The notes beneath the pieces were generated by a model. That model searched no databases. It was not told the DNA's origin and saw only the letters and a program-made list of their open reading frames with translations. This document shows, piece after piece, positions 9,095 to 17,524 of a stretch of 64,000 nucleotides of DNA (the stretch's first letter is position 1; the number at the start of each line of letters is the position of its first letter). Made by a program: the position numbers and the translations under genes. The stretch lies in assembly GCF_014268495.2 (NCBI RefSeq), contig NZ_CP077087.1:1-64000 (forward strand), in the 5' to 3' direction. The DNA is from Pseudomonas monsensis. GTDB taxonomy: Bacteria > Pseudomonadota > Gammaproteobacteria > Pseudomonadales > Pseudomonadaceae.

Positions 9095-9979
9095 ATGCTT
9101 ATGTGCTTGCGAAAAAACGGGGCATTATTTTTGTTTTCAACGATATGCCTGATTTTAGCAGCTGCATGTCAGTTGCTAATACCTTCGATCGTGGCAGAGG
9201 GACTTACTGCTCTCAGTAGTGGTGCTGTCAGCACTAATCTGTATTTCCTTCTCACCGCTATTTTTTTATCCAAACTCGCGACTCAAACTCTGGGCAGCTC
9301 CATGGCGGCGCTCATGGAAGCGAAATCTCGCTTTTCACTCATCAATTTCATTGTGCATGATGAAAGACCTTGCCCGTTAAGCTCTCGCGTGACGATGATC
9401 AAAGAAGATGCCGAGAAAATTGCTTCAGTCCTTCATGACTCAATTCATCTGGCAGGATCTTGTATTTTGACATTTGCTACAGCCTATATCTTACTCCGTG
9501 AAAATACTTATTTTTTCATCCCGTTGATATTTATCATGACATTGACTTGTGTGCAGTTGAAATTTGCAAAACTACATATCCAGAGTCTGTATAAAGCCGA
9601 AATGATCAACGAAGACCTGTACAAGGAATCGTTAATCAGCACTTTCAGCTCATGCACAATTGATGAGCAAAGCTCTCAATCACTTATCAGCGATAGCAAT
9701 GAATGTCTGAGCAACACAATACAAGCACGCTACAAATATCAAAAAGCCAACGCCATTCAGTGCTTCTGGCCGGAAATGGCTATCTCGGCTGGGACAGTAT
9801 CAGTCATCATTTTTAGCGCCACTGCGACGCCGGAGTTATTCGGCGAGCGTCTTATTGCCTATCTTGGCTACGTCGGAATTTTTACCATGGCCAGCACGAG
9901 TTCGATAAGACTTGGTATAACGATGATTGGCGTAAAGGTATCCGTTGGTAGAGTATTCAGGGGGCGCCAATATGAATGA
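9095..9979 (+). CDS. ABC exporter membrane-domain protein without ATPase domain (2)
   Basis: A 294-residue membrane protein starting 3 nt after the previous gene, with a G-run ribosome site (GGGGGG) upstream. Hydrophobic spans are near residues 10-30, 45-65, 120-135, 140-157, 230-247 and 255-275. The pattern resembles the six-helix exporter domain, and again no nucleotide-binding domain follows. It is not an obvious copy of its neighbour, so the two probably form a heterodimeric channel. Its last 8 nt overlap the ATPase gene, the expected site for a separate energising subunit. Export or self-protection for the lanthipeptide is inferred from context. Confidence 0.65.
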   Translation: MLMCLRKNGALFLFSTICLILAAACQLLIPSIVAEGLTALSSGAVSTNLYFLLTAIFLSKLATQTLGSSMAALMEAKSRFSLINFIVHDERPCPLSSRVTMIKEDAEKIASVLHDSIHLAGSCILTFATAYILLRENTYFFIPLIFIMTLTCVQLKFAKLHIQSLYKAEMINEDLYKESLISTFSSCTIDEQSSQSLISDSNECLSNTIQARYKYQKANAIQCFWPEMAISAGTVSVIIFSATATPELFGERLIAYLGYVGIFTMASTSSIRLGITMIGVKVSVGRVFRGRQYE

Positions 9980-10691
9980 TTTATTCATCCAGCAGATACG
10001 CCTGAAGCCAGACAGAGCCGCGGCTCATTTTCTACGCGGCCTTTTTCCGCTTCAATTCAATAGCAGAATTACCGTATTTATTGGAGAAAACGGTTCTGGA
10101 AAATCCACGTTGCTTGAAGCACTTGCCATCAAGTTGGGATGCAATCCAGAAGGCGGTGGGAAGAACTTCAATTTCTCGACTGAGAACACCCACTCGAAAC
10201 TGCACGAAACCCTGATGCTTTCAAAAGGCTACCGAAGGGAGAAGGACGTTTTTTTCTACAGAGCAGAAACCTTCTATAACTTGAACACCGCGATCCGCAA
10301 GCTTGATGCAGAGGGGAGCTTTGATCCCGAAATAAAGACCTATTACGGCGGCGTGGATATGCATTGCATGTCGCACGGTGAAGCAATGGAGGCACTGTTT
10401 CAAAACCGATTCAAAGCCCAGGGACTGTACGTTCTCGATGAACCGGAAGCGTCGTTATCCCCATTGAGGCAATTGGTATTTATCAACCGAATAATGGAGT
10501 TAGCACGCAAAGGCGCACAGTTCATCATCGCCACTCACTCACCTCTCATTTTGTCGATCCCGGGATGTGATCTGAGACAGATATCGGAAGGGCGCTCCGA
10601 ACCAATAACTCCGGCAGATACTGACGCTTATGCTGTGTACAAAGCCGTACTTAATTCTTCCGGTGCCTTTATCGCGAAAAGCATGCAGTGA
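9972..10691 (+). CDS. stand-alone ABC/AAA-type ATPase (COG3910-like)
   Basis: A 239-residue soluble ATPase. I start it at ATG 9972 (MNDLFIQQ), which has a G-rich ribosome site and overlaps the upstream stop by 8 nt; an in-frame GTG at 9945 is less likely. Walker A GENGSGKST (about 39-47), a divergent signature SHGEAM (about 133-138), Walker B LYVLDEPEASLS (about 151-162) and the H-loop ATHSP are all present. The family is predicted soluble ABC ATPases (AAA_21/COG3910), not classic exporter NBDs. Position suggests it energises the two NBD-less membrane proteins. Alternatively it is an unrelated ATPase that happens to end the operon; its composition is less A+T-rich than lanM. Confidence 0.7.
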   Translation: MNDLFIQQIRLKPDRAAAHFLRGLFPLQFNSRITVFIGENGSGKSTLLEALAIKLGCNPEGGGKNFNFSTENTHSKLHETLMLSKGYRREKDVFFYRAETFYNLNTAIRKLDAEGSFDPEIKTYYGGVDMHCMSHGEAMEALFQNRFKAQGLYVLDEPEASLSPLRQLVFINRIMELARKGAQFIIATHSPLILSIPGCDLRQISEGRSEPITPADTDAYAVYKAVLNSSGAFIAKSMQ

Positions 10692-10701
10692 TGCTGCACA
10701 C

Positions 10702-10730
10702 AAAAAAAACCGTCCGAAGACGGTTTTTTT
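10702..10730. terminator. bidirectional Rho-independent terminator
   Basis: The stem AACCGTC/GACGGTT with loop CGAA is flanked by A8 on the left and T7 on the right. It ends both the rightward lanthipeptide operon and the leftward cytochrome gene, and marks the right edge of the island. Confidence 0.9.
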
Positions 10731-10745
10731 CATCAGAAGCGCGCC

Positions 10746-11174
10746 TTACTTCAGGCCGGACATCTTCTGGATCGCGCCCTTCAGCTCGTCATCCGAGCAA
10801 TCGGCGCAGGTGCCTTTTGGCGGCATGGAGTTGATGCCGGTGATGGCTTTGGCCAGGATGCCGTCGAGGCCGCCCTGGTGATCGGCGCGTTCTTTCCAGG
10901 CGGCGGTGTCACCGATTTTCGGTGCGCCCAGCAGCCCGGTGCCGTGGCAAGCGTTGCAATGTTTTGCAATCACTTCATCCGGTGTCTTCGCACCACCGCC
11001 GCCGCCAGCGGAGGCAGCGACCTCCATTCCTTTGCATTCCTGCCCCTGAACGCACACCTGGCCGACCGGCTCGAGGCGCTTGGCAATGTCGTCATTCGTC
11101 GCAGCTTGAGCGCTGACAGCCCAGAGGGCCAGTACGGTTGCTGGTGCGGCCAGCATTTTCATAATTAGGTTCAC
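10746..11174 (-). CDS. cycB: cytochrome c5 family protein
   Basis: A 142-residue periplasmic monohaem cytochrome c. A signal peptide ends near ALWAVSAQA. The haem-attachment motif is CNACH (about 73-77) and the axial Met lies in SMPPKGTC. Two extra Cys pairs (CVQGQEC and CADC) can form disulfides as in c5-type cytochromes. I chose GTG 11174, which has GAGGG 7 nt upstream; ATG 11162 lacks a well-spaced site. It carries electrons in the periplasm. In P. aeruginosa cycB (PA5300) also lies beside pauR and dadX. Confidence 0.88.
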   Translation of the reverse strand: MNLIMKMLAAPATVLALWAVSAQAATNDDIAKRLEPVGQVCVQGQECKGMEVAASAGGGGGAKTPDEVIAKHCNACHGTGLLGAPKIGDTAAWKERADHQGGLDGILAKAITGINSMPPKGTCADCSDDELKGAIQKMSGLK

Positions 11175-11344
11175 GCGTTCACCCTCAATGGTGGCTATTC
11201 ACGCCTGCGGCCACGGTTCGCAGGCGGGCGCAAGTATAGCGGGTAGCCCGCCACACTGAAACAACCCCATAGTCGAAGGGGTTATACCGCGCAGTGGAAA
11301 AACTATTCGGATGCCTTCGCCGTCATGGCCTGGCGCCTCTATCG

Positions 11345-11893
11345 TTAAAAATTCGCCGGCGTGGCTGCGCTGATTAGTCGCGCCGGCGTGTCGAACGGAT
11401 TACGGAAACGATGCGGCTTGGTACTTTCAAAGTAGTAGCTGTCGCCGGCTTCGAGAATAAAAGTTTCCAGACCCACCACCAACTCCAGACGACCCTCCAC
11501 CAGAATCCCGGTTTCTTCGCCTTCATGGGTGAGCATTTCTTCGCCGGTATCGGCGCCCGGCGGGTAGATTTCGTTGAGGAAGGCAATAGCGCGGCTAGGG
11601 TGCGCGCGGCCGACCAGTTTCATGGTCACGGCGCCGTCGGAGATGTCGATCAGCTCGTTGGCCTTGTAGACGATCTGGGTCGGGACTTCCTGCAGGATCT
11701 CTTCGGAAAAGAACTCGACCATCGACATGGGAATCCCGCCCAGCACTTTCCTCAGCGAACTGATCGAAGGGCTGACGCTGTTCTTTTCGATCATCGAAAT
11801 GGTGCTGTTGGTAACGCCCGCGCGCTTGGCGAGTTCACGCTGGGAAAGCCCTTTGAGCTTGCGGATCGATTGCAGTCGTTCACCGACGTCCAA
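11345..11893 (-). CDS. pauR: XRE-family regulator with cupin domain (PauR-like)
   Basis: A 182-residue regulator. The N-terminal helix-turn-helix (about 9-62) contains GVTNSTISMIEKNSVSPS. The C-terminal cupin (about 105-180) contains the metal/ligand motif region HEGEETGILVEG and ends in FESTKPHRFRNP. The start is TTG, with AGGAGG 8 nt upstream. PauR (PA5301) represses polyamine catabolism genes in P. aeruginosa and lies in the same place; pauB4- and kauB-like genes nearby fit that role. Confidence 0.85.
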   Translation of the reverse strand: MDVGERLQSIRKLKGLSQRELAKRAGVTNSTISMIEKNSVSPSISSLRKVLGGIPMSMVEFFSEEILQEVPTQIVYKANELIDISDGAVTMKLVGRAHPSRAIAFLNEIYPPGADTGEEMLTHEGEETGILVEGRLELVVGLETFILEAGDSYYFESTKPHRFRNPFDTPARLISAATPANF

Positions 11894-11981
11894 GGCGGGA
11901 GCCTCCTGATGTTGTAAGAATATTGAGCGTTATCATGGCGACAGCGTTCAGTATTTACAACACTTGGCCCCCGCAGCGGCG

Positions 11982-13055
11982 TCAGCCCTCGGAATAGAGC
12001 CTTGGCACGCGACGCAGGTTGCAGAAGATCTGGTATGGAATGGTGTCCGCCCACTTCGCCACTTCGCTGGCGAGGATGTTTTTGCCCCACAGCTCGACGG
12101 TCGAACCGAGGCCGGCTTCCGGCACATCGGTGAGGTCAATACACAGCATGTCCATCGACACGCGACCGAGAATGCGGCTGCGTTGGCCGGCGACCAACAC
12201 CGGCGTACCGGTCGGTGCCTGACGCGGGTAACCATCGGCATACCCCATGGCGACCACGCCGACGCGCATCGGCTTGTCGGTGATGAATTTGGCGCCATAG
12301 CCGATCGGCTCGCCGGCGGGCAGTTCGCGCACGCAGATGACTTTCGATTCGAGGGTCATTACCGGTTGCAGACGCTCGGCCACGGCGTTGGCTTCTTCGA
12401 ACGGGGTCGCGCCGTAGAGCATGATGCCCGGACGCACCCAGTCGCTGTGAATCTGCGGCCAACCGAGCACGGCCGGCGAGTTGCGCAGGCTGACTTCGGC
12501 CGCCAGGCCCTGACGCGCCGCTTCGAACACCGCGACCTGATCGGCGCTGCTCTGCTCGTGCAGCTCATCGGCGCGGGCGAAGTGGCTCATCAGCACGATC
12601 TTCGCCACTTTGCCGCTGGCCAGCAGGCGTTGATAGGCCGCCGCGTAATCCTTGGGATGCAAACCGACGCGGTGCATGCCCGAGTCGAGTTTCAGCCACA
12701 CGGTGATCGGTTTGCCCAATGCCGCCTGCTCGATTGCTTCGAGCTGCCACAGCGAATGCACCACGGTCCAGAAGTCATGCTCGACGATCAGCGCCAATTC
12801 ATCGGCTTCGAAAATCCCTTCCAACAGCAACACTGGCGCACGAATGCCAGCGGCGCGCAGCTCCAGCGCTTCCTCGATGCAGGCGACGGCAAACCCGTCG
12901 GCCTCGGCTTCCAGCGCCTGGGCGCAACGCACCGCGCCATGACCATAGGCATCGGCCTTGATCACGGCCAGCGCCTTGGCGCCGGTGATTTCGCGGGCAA
13001 TTCGGTAGTTGTGGCGCAGGGCTTGGAGGTCGATCAGGGCACGGGCAGGACGCAT
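11982..13055 (-). CDS. dadX: catabolic alanine racemase
   Basis: A 357-residue PLP enzyme interconverting L- and D-alanine. The PLP lysine is K33 in AVIKADAYGHG, and the second catalytic Tyr lies in GIMLYGATPF near residue 253. It is the last gene of dadA-ridA-dadX. L-alanine is racemised, and DadA then oxidises D-alanine to pyruvate. The position next to dadA argues for DadX rather than the biosynthetic Alr. Confidence 0.93.
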   Translation of the reverse strand: MRPARALIDLQALRHNYRIAREITGAKALAVIKADAYGHGAVRCAQALEAEADGFAVACIEEALELRAAGIRAPVLLLEGIFEADELALIVEHDFWTVVHSLWQLEAIEQAALGKPITVWLKLDSGMHRVGLHPKDYAAAYQRLLASGKVAKIVLMSHFARADELHEQSSADQVAVFEAARQGLAAEVSLRNSPAVLGWPQIHSDWVRPGIMLYGATPFEEANAVAERLQPVMTLESKVICVRELPAGEPIGYGAKFITDKPMRVGVVAMGYADGYPRQAPTGTPVLVAGQRSRILGRVSMDMLCIDLTDVPEAGLGSTVELWGKNILASEVAKWADTIPYQIFCNLRRVPRLYSEG

Positions 13056-13149
13056 GGCGGCAGACTTCTAGGCGGTCATGGGAAGAAAAACCGGCGCCGA
13101 CTGACGACGTGAACCGCCAACAGCGCCGGGAGAGGGATCTTTGAAACGG

Positions 13150-13503
13150 TTACGGCAGCGCGGCGACGATGGAAATCTCCACCAGGATGCTCGGTTTGGC
13201 CATCTTCGCTTCGACGGTGGCGCGGGCCGGCGCGGCGCCTTTGGGCAGCCACTGGTCCCACACCGAGTTCATCCCGGCAAAGTGCGCCTCGATGTCGTTG
13301 AGGTAGATCGTCGCCGACAGCAGATGCTGCTTGTCAGTCCCGGCCAGATCCAGCAAACGCTCGATATTGGCGAGCACGTCGCGGGTCTGCTGTTCGACCC
13401 CGGCGTTGAAGTCATCGCCGACCTGTCCGGCCAGATACACGATGCCGTTGTGGGTGACGATCTGACTCATGCGCTCATTGGTGAGCTGGCGCTGGATTGC
13501 CAT
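13150..13503 (-). CDS. RidA/YjgF family protein of the dad operon
   Basis: A 117-residue RidA-fold protein. These proteins hydrolyse reactive imines and enamines, including the 2-iminopropionate made by D-alanine dehydrogenase. The start lies 29 nt inside the 3' end of dadA, so translation is probably coupled. Its position between dadA and dadX matches PA5303. An ORF of a second RidA family member is found at 39740. Confidence 0.88.
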   Translation of the reverse strand: MAIQRQLTNERMSQIVTHNGIVYLAGQVGDDFNAGVEQQTRDVLANIERLLDLAGTDKQHLLSATIYLNDIEAHFAGMNSVWDQWLPKGAAPARATVEAKMAKPSILVEISIVAALP

Positions 13504-14779
13504 GTTTTGCGGACTCCTGAGGCTTGTTGCCGTAACGGGAAATATCGAGGCCTTCGGCGCTGATCTGCGGCTTTTTCTTCGCCATCAGATCGGCCAGCAA
13601 ACGACCGGAACCGCACGCCATGGTCCAACCCAGGGTGCCGTGACCGGTGTTGAGGAACAGGTTCTTGAACGGCGTGGCGCCAACGATCGGCGTGCCGTCC
13701 GGGGTGGTCGGACGCAGGCCGGTCCAGAAGCTCGCCTCGGCCAGATTGCCGCCCTGAGGATAAAGGTCGTTGACGATCATCTCCAGAGTTTCGCGCCGAC
13801 GCGGGTTCAGCGACAGGTCAAAACCGGCGATCTCGGCCATGCCGCCCACGCGGATGCGGTTGTCGAAACGGGTGATCGCGACCTTGTAGGTCTCGTCGAG
13901 AATGGTCGAGGTTGGAGCCATGTCCGGGTTAGTGATCGGCACGGTCAGCGAGTAACCCTTGAGCGGATACACCGGGGCCTTGATGCCCAGCGGCTTGAGT
14001 AGTTGCGGCGAGTAGCTGCCGAGGGCCAGCACGTAGCGGTCGGCGGTTTCCAGCTTGCCGTCGATCCACACGCCGTTGATGCGGTCACCGGCGTAGTCGA
14101 GCTTCTGGATGTCCTGGCCAAAGCGGAATTCCACACCCAGTTTCACCGCCATTTCGGCGAGGCGGGTGGTGAACATCTGGCAGTCGCCGGTCTGGTCGTT
14201 CGGCAGACGCAGGGCGCCGGCGAGGATGTCGGTGACATTGGCCAGGGCCGGTTCGACGCGGGCAATGCCGGCGCGGTCGAGGACTTCAAACGGCACGCCG
14301 GACTCTTTCAGCACGGCGATGTCTTTGGCGGCGCCATCGAGCTGCGCCTGGGTGCGGAACAGTTGCGTAGTGCCGAGGCTGCGGCCTTCATAGGCGATGC
14401 CGGTTTCCGCACGCAGTTCGTCGAGGCAGTCGCGGCTGTACTCGGACAGACGCACCATGCGCTCCTTGTTCACCGCGTAACGGCTGGCGGTGCAGTTGCG
14501 CAGCATCTGCGCCATCCACAGGTACTGGTCAATGTCAGCGGTGGCCTTGATCGCGAGAGGGGCGTGGCGTTGCAGCAACCACTTGATCGCCTTGAGCGGC
14601 ACGCCCGGTGCGGCCCACGGCGAGGCGTAACCCGGCGACACCTGGCCGGCGTTGGCGAAACTGGTCTCCATGGCGACGGCTGGCTGCCGGTCGACCACCA
14701 CCACTTCAAACCCGGCACGGGCCAGATAGTAAGCACTGGCGGTACCGATGACGCCGCTACCCAAGACCATTACGCGCAT
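13475..14779 (-). CDS. dadA: D-amino acid dehydrogenase small subunit
   Basis: A 434-residue membrane-associated FAD enzyme that oxidises D-alanine and other D-amino acids, passing electrons to the respiratory chain. The start MRVMVLGSGVIG (14779) has GAGGGA upstream; an in-frame ATG 15 nt earlier has no such spacing. The FAD-binding GSGVIG motif begins at residue 7, followed by the acidic residue of VVVVDR. The C-terminal GTLGWTMACGSG region is typical. It heads the dadA-ridA-dadX operon and is divergent from the lrp/dadR gene. Confidence 0.94.
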   Translation of the reverse strand: MRVMVLGSGVIGTASAYYLARAGFEVVVVDRQPAVAMETSFANAGQVSPGYASPWAAPGVPLKAIKWLLQRHAPLAIKATADIDQYLWMAQMLRNCTASRYAVNKERMVRLSEYSRDCLDELRAETGIAYEGRSLGTTQLFRTQAQLDGAAKDIAVLKESGVPFEVLDRAGIARVEPALANVTDILAGALRLPNDQTGDCQMFTTRLAEMAVKLGVEFRFGQDIQKLDYAGDRINGVWIDGKLETADRYVLALGSYSPQLLKPLGIKAPVYPLKGYSLTVPITNPDMAPTSTILDETYKVAITRFDNRIRVGGMAEIAGFDLSLNPRRRETLEMIVNDLYPQGGNLAEASFWTGLRPTTPDGTPIVGATPFKNLFLNTGHGTLGWTMACGSGRLLADLMAKKKPQISAEGLDISRYGNKPQESAKHGNPAPAHQ

Positions 14780-14935
14780 TTTTGTATCCCTCATCGCGGC
14801 AGGGCCGCGTACGTCTGTTGTTAGAGCAATGATGCGCGCAGTGTAAAAAAGATTGGCCAGTGCTTTTCACTGTATAAGCGCCTATATTTGGCGACAATTC
14901 TCGGCAAAAACCCTTTTCACGGAGGCGCATCCCCT

Positions 14936-15424
14936 ATGCGTACCAACACTCAGACCAAACGTGAGCTGGACAAGATCGACCGCAACATCTTGCGGATCCT
15001 GCAGGCGGACGGGCGGATATCGTTTACCGAACTCGGGGAGAAGGTCGGTCTGTCCACCACGCCGTGTACGGAGCGGGTGCGACGTCTGGAGCGTGAAGGG
15101 ATCATCATGGGCTACAACGCCCGGCTGAATCCGCAGCATTTGAAGGGTAGCCTGCTGGTGTTCGTCGAGATCAGCCTCGACTACAAATCCGGCGACACTT
15201 TCGAAGAGTTCCGACGCGCGGTGCTGAAATTGCCGCACGTGCTGGAGTGTCACCTGGTGTCAGGGGATTTCGACTATCTGGTAAAGGCGCGGATTTCCGA
15301 GATGGCGTCTTACCGCAAGTTGCTCGGCGACATTCTGTTGAAGCTGCCGCATGTGCGCGAATCGAAGAGCTACATCGTGATGGAAGAGGTGAAAGAGAGC
15401 CTGAGCCTGCCGATTCCGGATTGA
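14936..15424 (+). CDS. dadR: Lrp/AsnC family regulator
   Basis: A 162-residue leucine-responsive family regulator. The N-terminal winged helix (about 12-65) has GLSTTPCTERVRRLEREG as recognition helix region; the C-terminal RAM/effector domain follows. GGAGG lies 10 nt before ATG 14936. It is divergent from dadA, and its P. aeruginosa counterpart (PA5308) activates dadA-dadX with alanine. Autoregulation from the shared 156-nt region is likely. Confidence 0.9.
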   Translation: MRTNTQTKRELDKIDRNILRILQADGRISFTELGEKVGLSTTPCTERVRRLEREGIIMGYNARLNPQHLKGSLLVFVEISLDYKSGDTFEEFRRAVLKLPHVLECHLVSGDFDYLVKARISEMASYRKLLGDILLKLPHVRESKSYIVMEEVKESLSLPIPD

Positions 15425-15445
15425 GATGTTTTGGGCCTGACCCGG

Positions 15446-15543
15446 CCCTATCGCTGGCAAGCCAGCTCCCACAATGAGTGCGGGTGTTCACAAAATCCCC
15501 CGCTCGCCGCCGAACCTGTGGGAGCCGGCTTGCCAGCGATGGC
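15446..15543. repeat. REP pair, GTGGGAGC class
   Basis: The left arm ATCGCTGGCAAGCCAGCTCC and right arm GGAGCCGGCTTGCCAGCGAT face each other. They sit between the convergent dadR and YkgJ-family genes. Confidence 0.85.
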
Positions 15544-15570
15544 GCCGACTCGGTTCAGAGTGCCGCCCCG

Positions 15571-15924
15571 TTAGACCAGCACCTGCCGATTCGAAGCCAT
15601 GTACTCGAAGATCTGCTTTTCAACCCGCGGATGAATCAGCTCCACCGGCCCTCGCCCGTTCGGGCACGGCAGCGTTTTGGTGGTGCCGAACAACCGGCAG
15701 ATCAGTGGCCGCTCTTCATACACCGTGCAGCCATTCGGCCCCAGGTGTACGCAGTTCAGTGCTTCCAGCGCCGCATCCTGCTCGGCGCGGGTCTTGCGCG
15801 GCAGGCGGGCCATTTCTTCCGGCGAGGTGGTCACCGGCCCGCAACAGTCATGGCAGCCCGGCACACAGTCGAACGAAGGGATCTGCTGACGCAGGGTACG
15901 GATTTTCTGGCTGTTGCAGCTCAT
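15571..15924 (-). CDS. YkgJ family cysteine-cluster protein
   Basis: A 117-residue protein with the zinc- or iron-binding Cys pattern CVPGCHDCC near residues 20-28, and further Cys at about 58, 66, 76 and 87 (NCVHLGPNGC, LICRLFG, LPCPNG). I start it at ATG 15924 (MSCNSQKIR); the much longer open frame upstream is the antisense of the next gene. Members of this family are thought to bind metal; the function is unknown. Confidence 0.82.
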   Translation of the reverse strand: MSCNSQKIRTLRQQIPSFDCVPGCHDCCGPVTTSPEEMARLPRKTRAEQDAALEALNCVHLGPNGCTVYEERPLICRLFGTTKTLPCPNGRGPVELIHPRVEKQIFEYMASNRQVLV

Positions 15925-16071
15925 CGAAGCGGTGACCGACGGGAAATAGGCGACGATTGTGCCGCAAAAGCCCTGATCCAGACACCGCAGACCGACCAAT
16001 GTTGCCCAATTTCGGGCGTGCGGCTTATCCTCCGTCAAATTTTCTCGACACTCAGCCGTTGGATGACGCCC

Positions 16072-17382
16072 ATGATCGCCCGCGCCCACATCACCGCGAG
16101 CCAACCACACGTTGCCTCTTATTACGCCGCCAGCAGCCTGCCACAGCCTGATCATCCGCAGTTGCAAGGTGAGGTGGTAGCGGACGTCTGCGTGGTCGGC
16201 GGCGGCTTCTCGGGGCTGAACACCGCGCTGGAACTGGCCGAACGCGGCCTCAGCGTGGTGTTGCTGGAAGCGCACCGGATCGGCTGGGGTGCCAGCGGCC
16301 GTAACGGCGGGCAGCTGATTCGCGGGGTCGGCCACGGCCTCGATCAGTTCACCAACGTCATCGGTGCCGACGGCGTACGCCAGATGAAACTCATGGGCCT
16401 GGAAGCGGTGGAAATCGTTCGCCAGCGCGTCGAGCGTTTCCAGATCCAGTGCGACCTGACCTGGGGCTACTGCGACCTCGCCAACAAACCTGCCGACCTC
16501 GAAGGCTTTGCCGAGGATGCCGATGAACTGCGCGGCCTCGGTTATCGCTACGAAACCCGCTTGCTGCAAGCCGACCAGATGCACACCGTGGTCGGCTCCA
16601 AGCGTTATGTCGGCGGCTTGATCGACATGGGTTCGGGGCATTTGCACCCGCTGAACCTGGCGCTGGGCGAAGCCGCTGCCGCGCAACAACTGGGGGTCAA
16701 ACTGTTTGAACAGTCGGCCGTCACTCGCATCGACTACGGCCTCGAAGTGAAGGTACACACGGCGCAAGGCTCGGTGCGCGCCAAGACACTGGTGCTGGGC
16801 TGCAACGCTTATCTGAATGACCTCAATCCACAACTCAGTGGCAAAGTCCTGCCCGCCGGCAGCTACATCATCGCCACCGAACCGTTGAGCGAGGCACAGG
16901 CGCACGCCCTGCTGCCGCAAAACATGGCGGTCTGCGACCAGCGGGTGGCGCTGGATTACTACCGGCTCTCGGCGGATCGGCGCCTGCTGTTCGGCGGTGC
17001 CTGCCATTACTCGGGACGCGATCCAAAGGACATCGGCGCCTACATGCAGCCGAAGATGCTCGACGTCTTTCCGCAACTGGCCGGGGTGAAGATCGACTAT
17101 CAGTGGGGCGGAATGATCGGCATCGGCGCCAACCGCTTGCCGCAGATTGGCCGGCTCAATGATCAGCCGAACGTGTATTACGCTCAGGCGTATTCCGGGC
17201 ACGGGGTGAATGCCACGCACCTGGCCGGCAAGCTGCTGGCCGAGGCAATCAGCGGCCAGCACAGTGGCGGGTTCGATCTGTTTGCCAAGGTGCCGCACAT
17301 CACCTTCCCGGGCGGCAAGCATTTGCGCTCGCCGTTGCTGGCGCTGGGGATGTTGTGGCATCGGCTCAAAGAGCTGGTCTGA
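16072..17382 (+). CDS. pauB4: FAD-dependent oxidoreductase, gamma-glutamylpolyamine oxidase type
   Basis: A 436-residue DAO-family flavoprotein. The FAD motif VVGGGFSGLNTALELAERG lies near residues 42-60, and the RNGGQ motif follows. The C-terminal YAQAYSGHGVNATH region is typical of PuuB-like enzymes, which oxidise gamma-glutamylputrescine or related polyamine conjugates. It lies next to the lrp gene as PA5309 (pauB4) does. ATG 16072 has GGATG 6 nt upstream; ATG 16063 is an alternative start. Confidence 0.82.
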   Translation: MIARAHITASQPHVASYYAASSLPQPDHPQLQGEVVADVCVVGGGFSGLNTALELAERGLSVVLLEAHRIGWGASGRNGGQLIRGVGHGLDQFTNVIGADGVRQMKLMGLEAVEIVRQRVERFQIQCDLTWGYCDLANKPADLEGFAEDADELRGLGYRYETRLLQADQMHTVVGSKRYVGGLIDMGSGHLHPLNLALGEAAAAQQLGVKLFEQSAVTRIDYGLEVKVHTAQGSVRAKTLVLGCNAYLNDLNPQLSGKVLPAGSYIIATEPLSEAQAHALLPQNMAVCDQRVALDYYRLSADRRLLFGGACHYSGRDPKDIGAYMQPKMLDVFPQLAGVKIDYQWGGMIGIGANRLPQIGRLNDQPNVYYAQAYSGHGVNATHLAGKLLAEAISGQHSGGFDLFAKVPHITFPGGKHLRSPLLALGMLWHRLKELV

Positions 17383-17406
17383 GGTTTTTGCTGCGCCCTT
17401 GAAGCC

Positions 17407-17503
17407 GCCATCGCTGGCAAGCCAGCTCCCACAGGTTTTTGCGGCGAATACAAATATTGTGAACACCAAAAATACTGTGGGAGCTGGCTTGCCAGCGATG
17501 AGG
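17407..17503. repeat. REP pair, GTGGGAGC class
   Basis: Inverted arms ATCGCTGGCAAGCCAGCTCC and GGAGCTGGCTTGCCAGCGAT lie between the convergent pauB4 and DUF1127 genes. Confidence 0.85.
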
Positions 17504-17524
17504 CCCGAAAGAACAATACAGATC

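Noticed and set aside
15925..17469. Long N-terminal extension of the YkgJ gene
   Set aside because: The extra sequence is antisense to pauB4; the Cys-rich part starts at ATG 15924.
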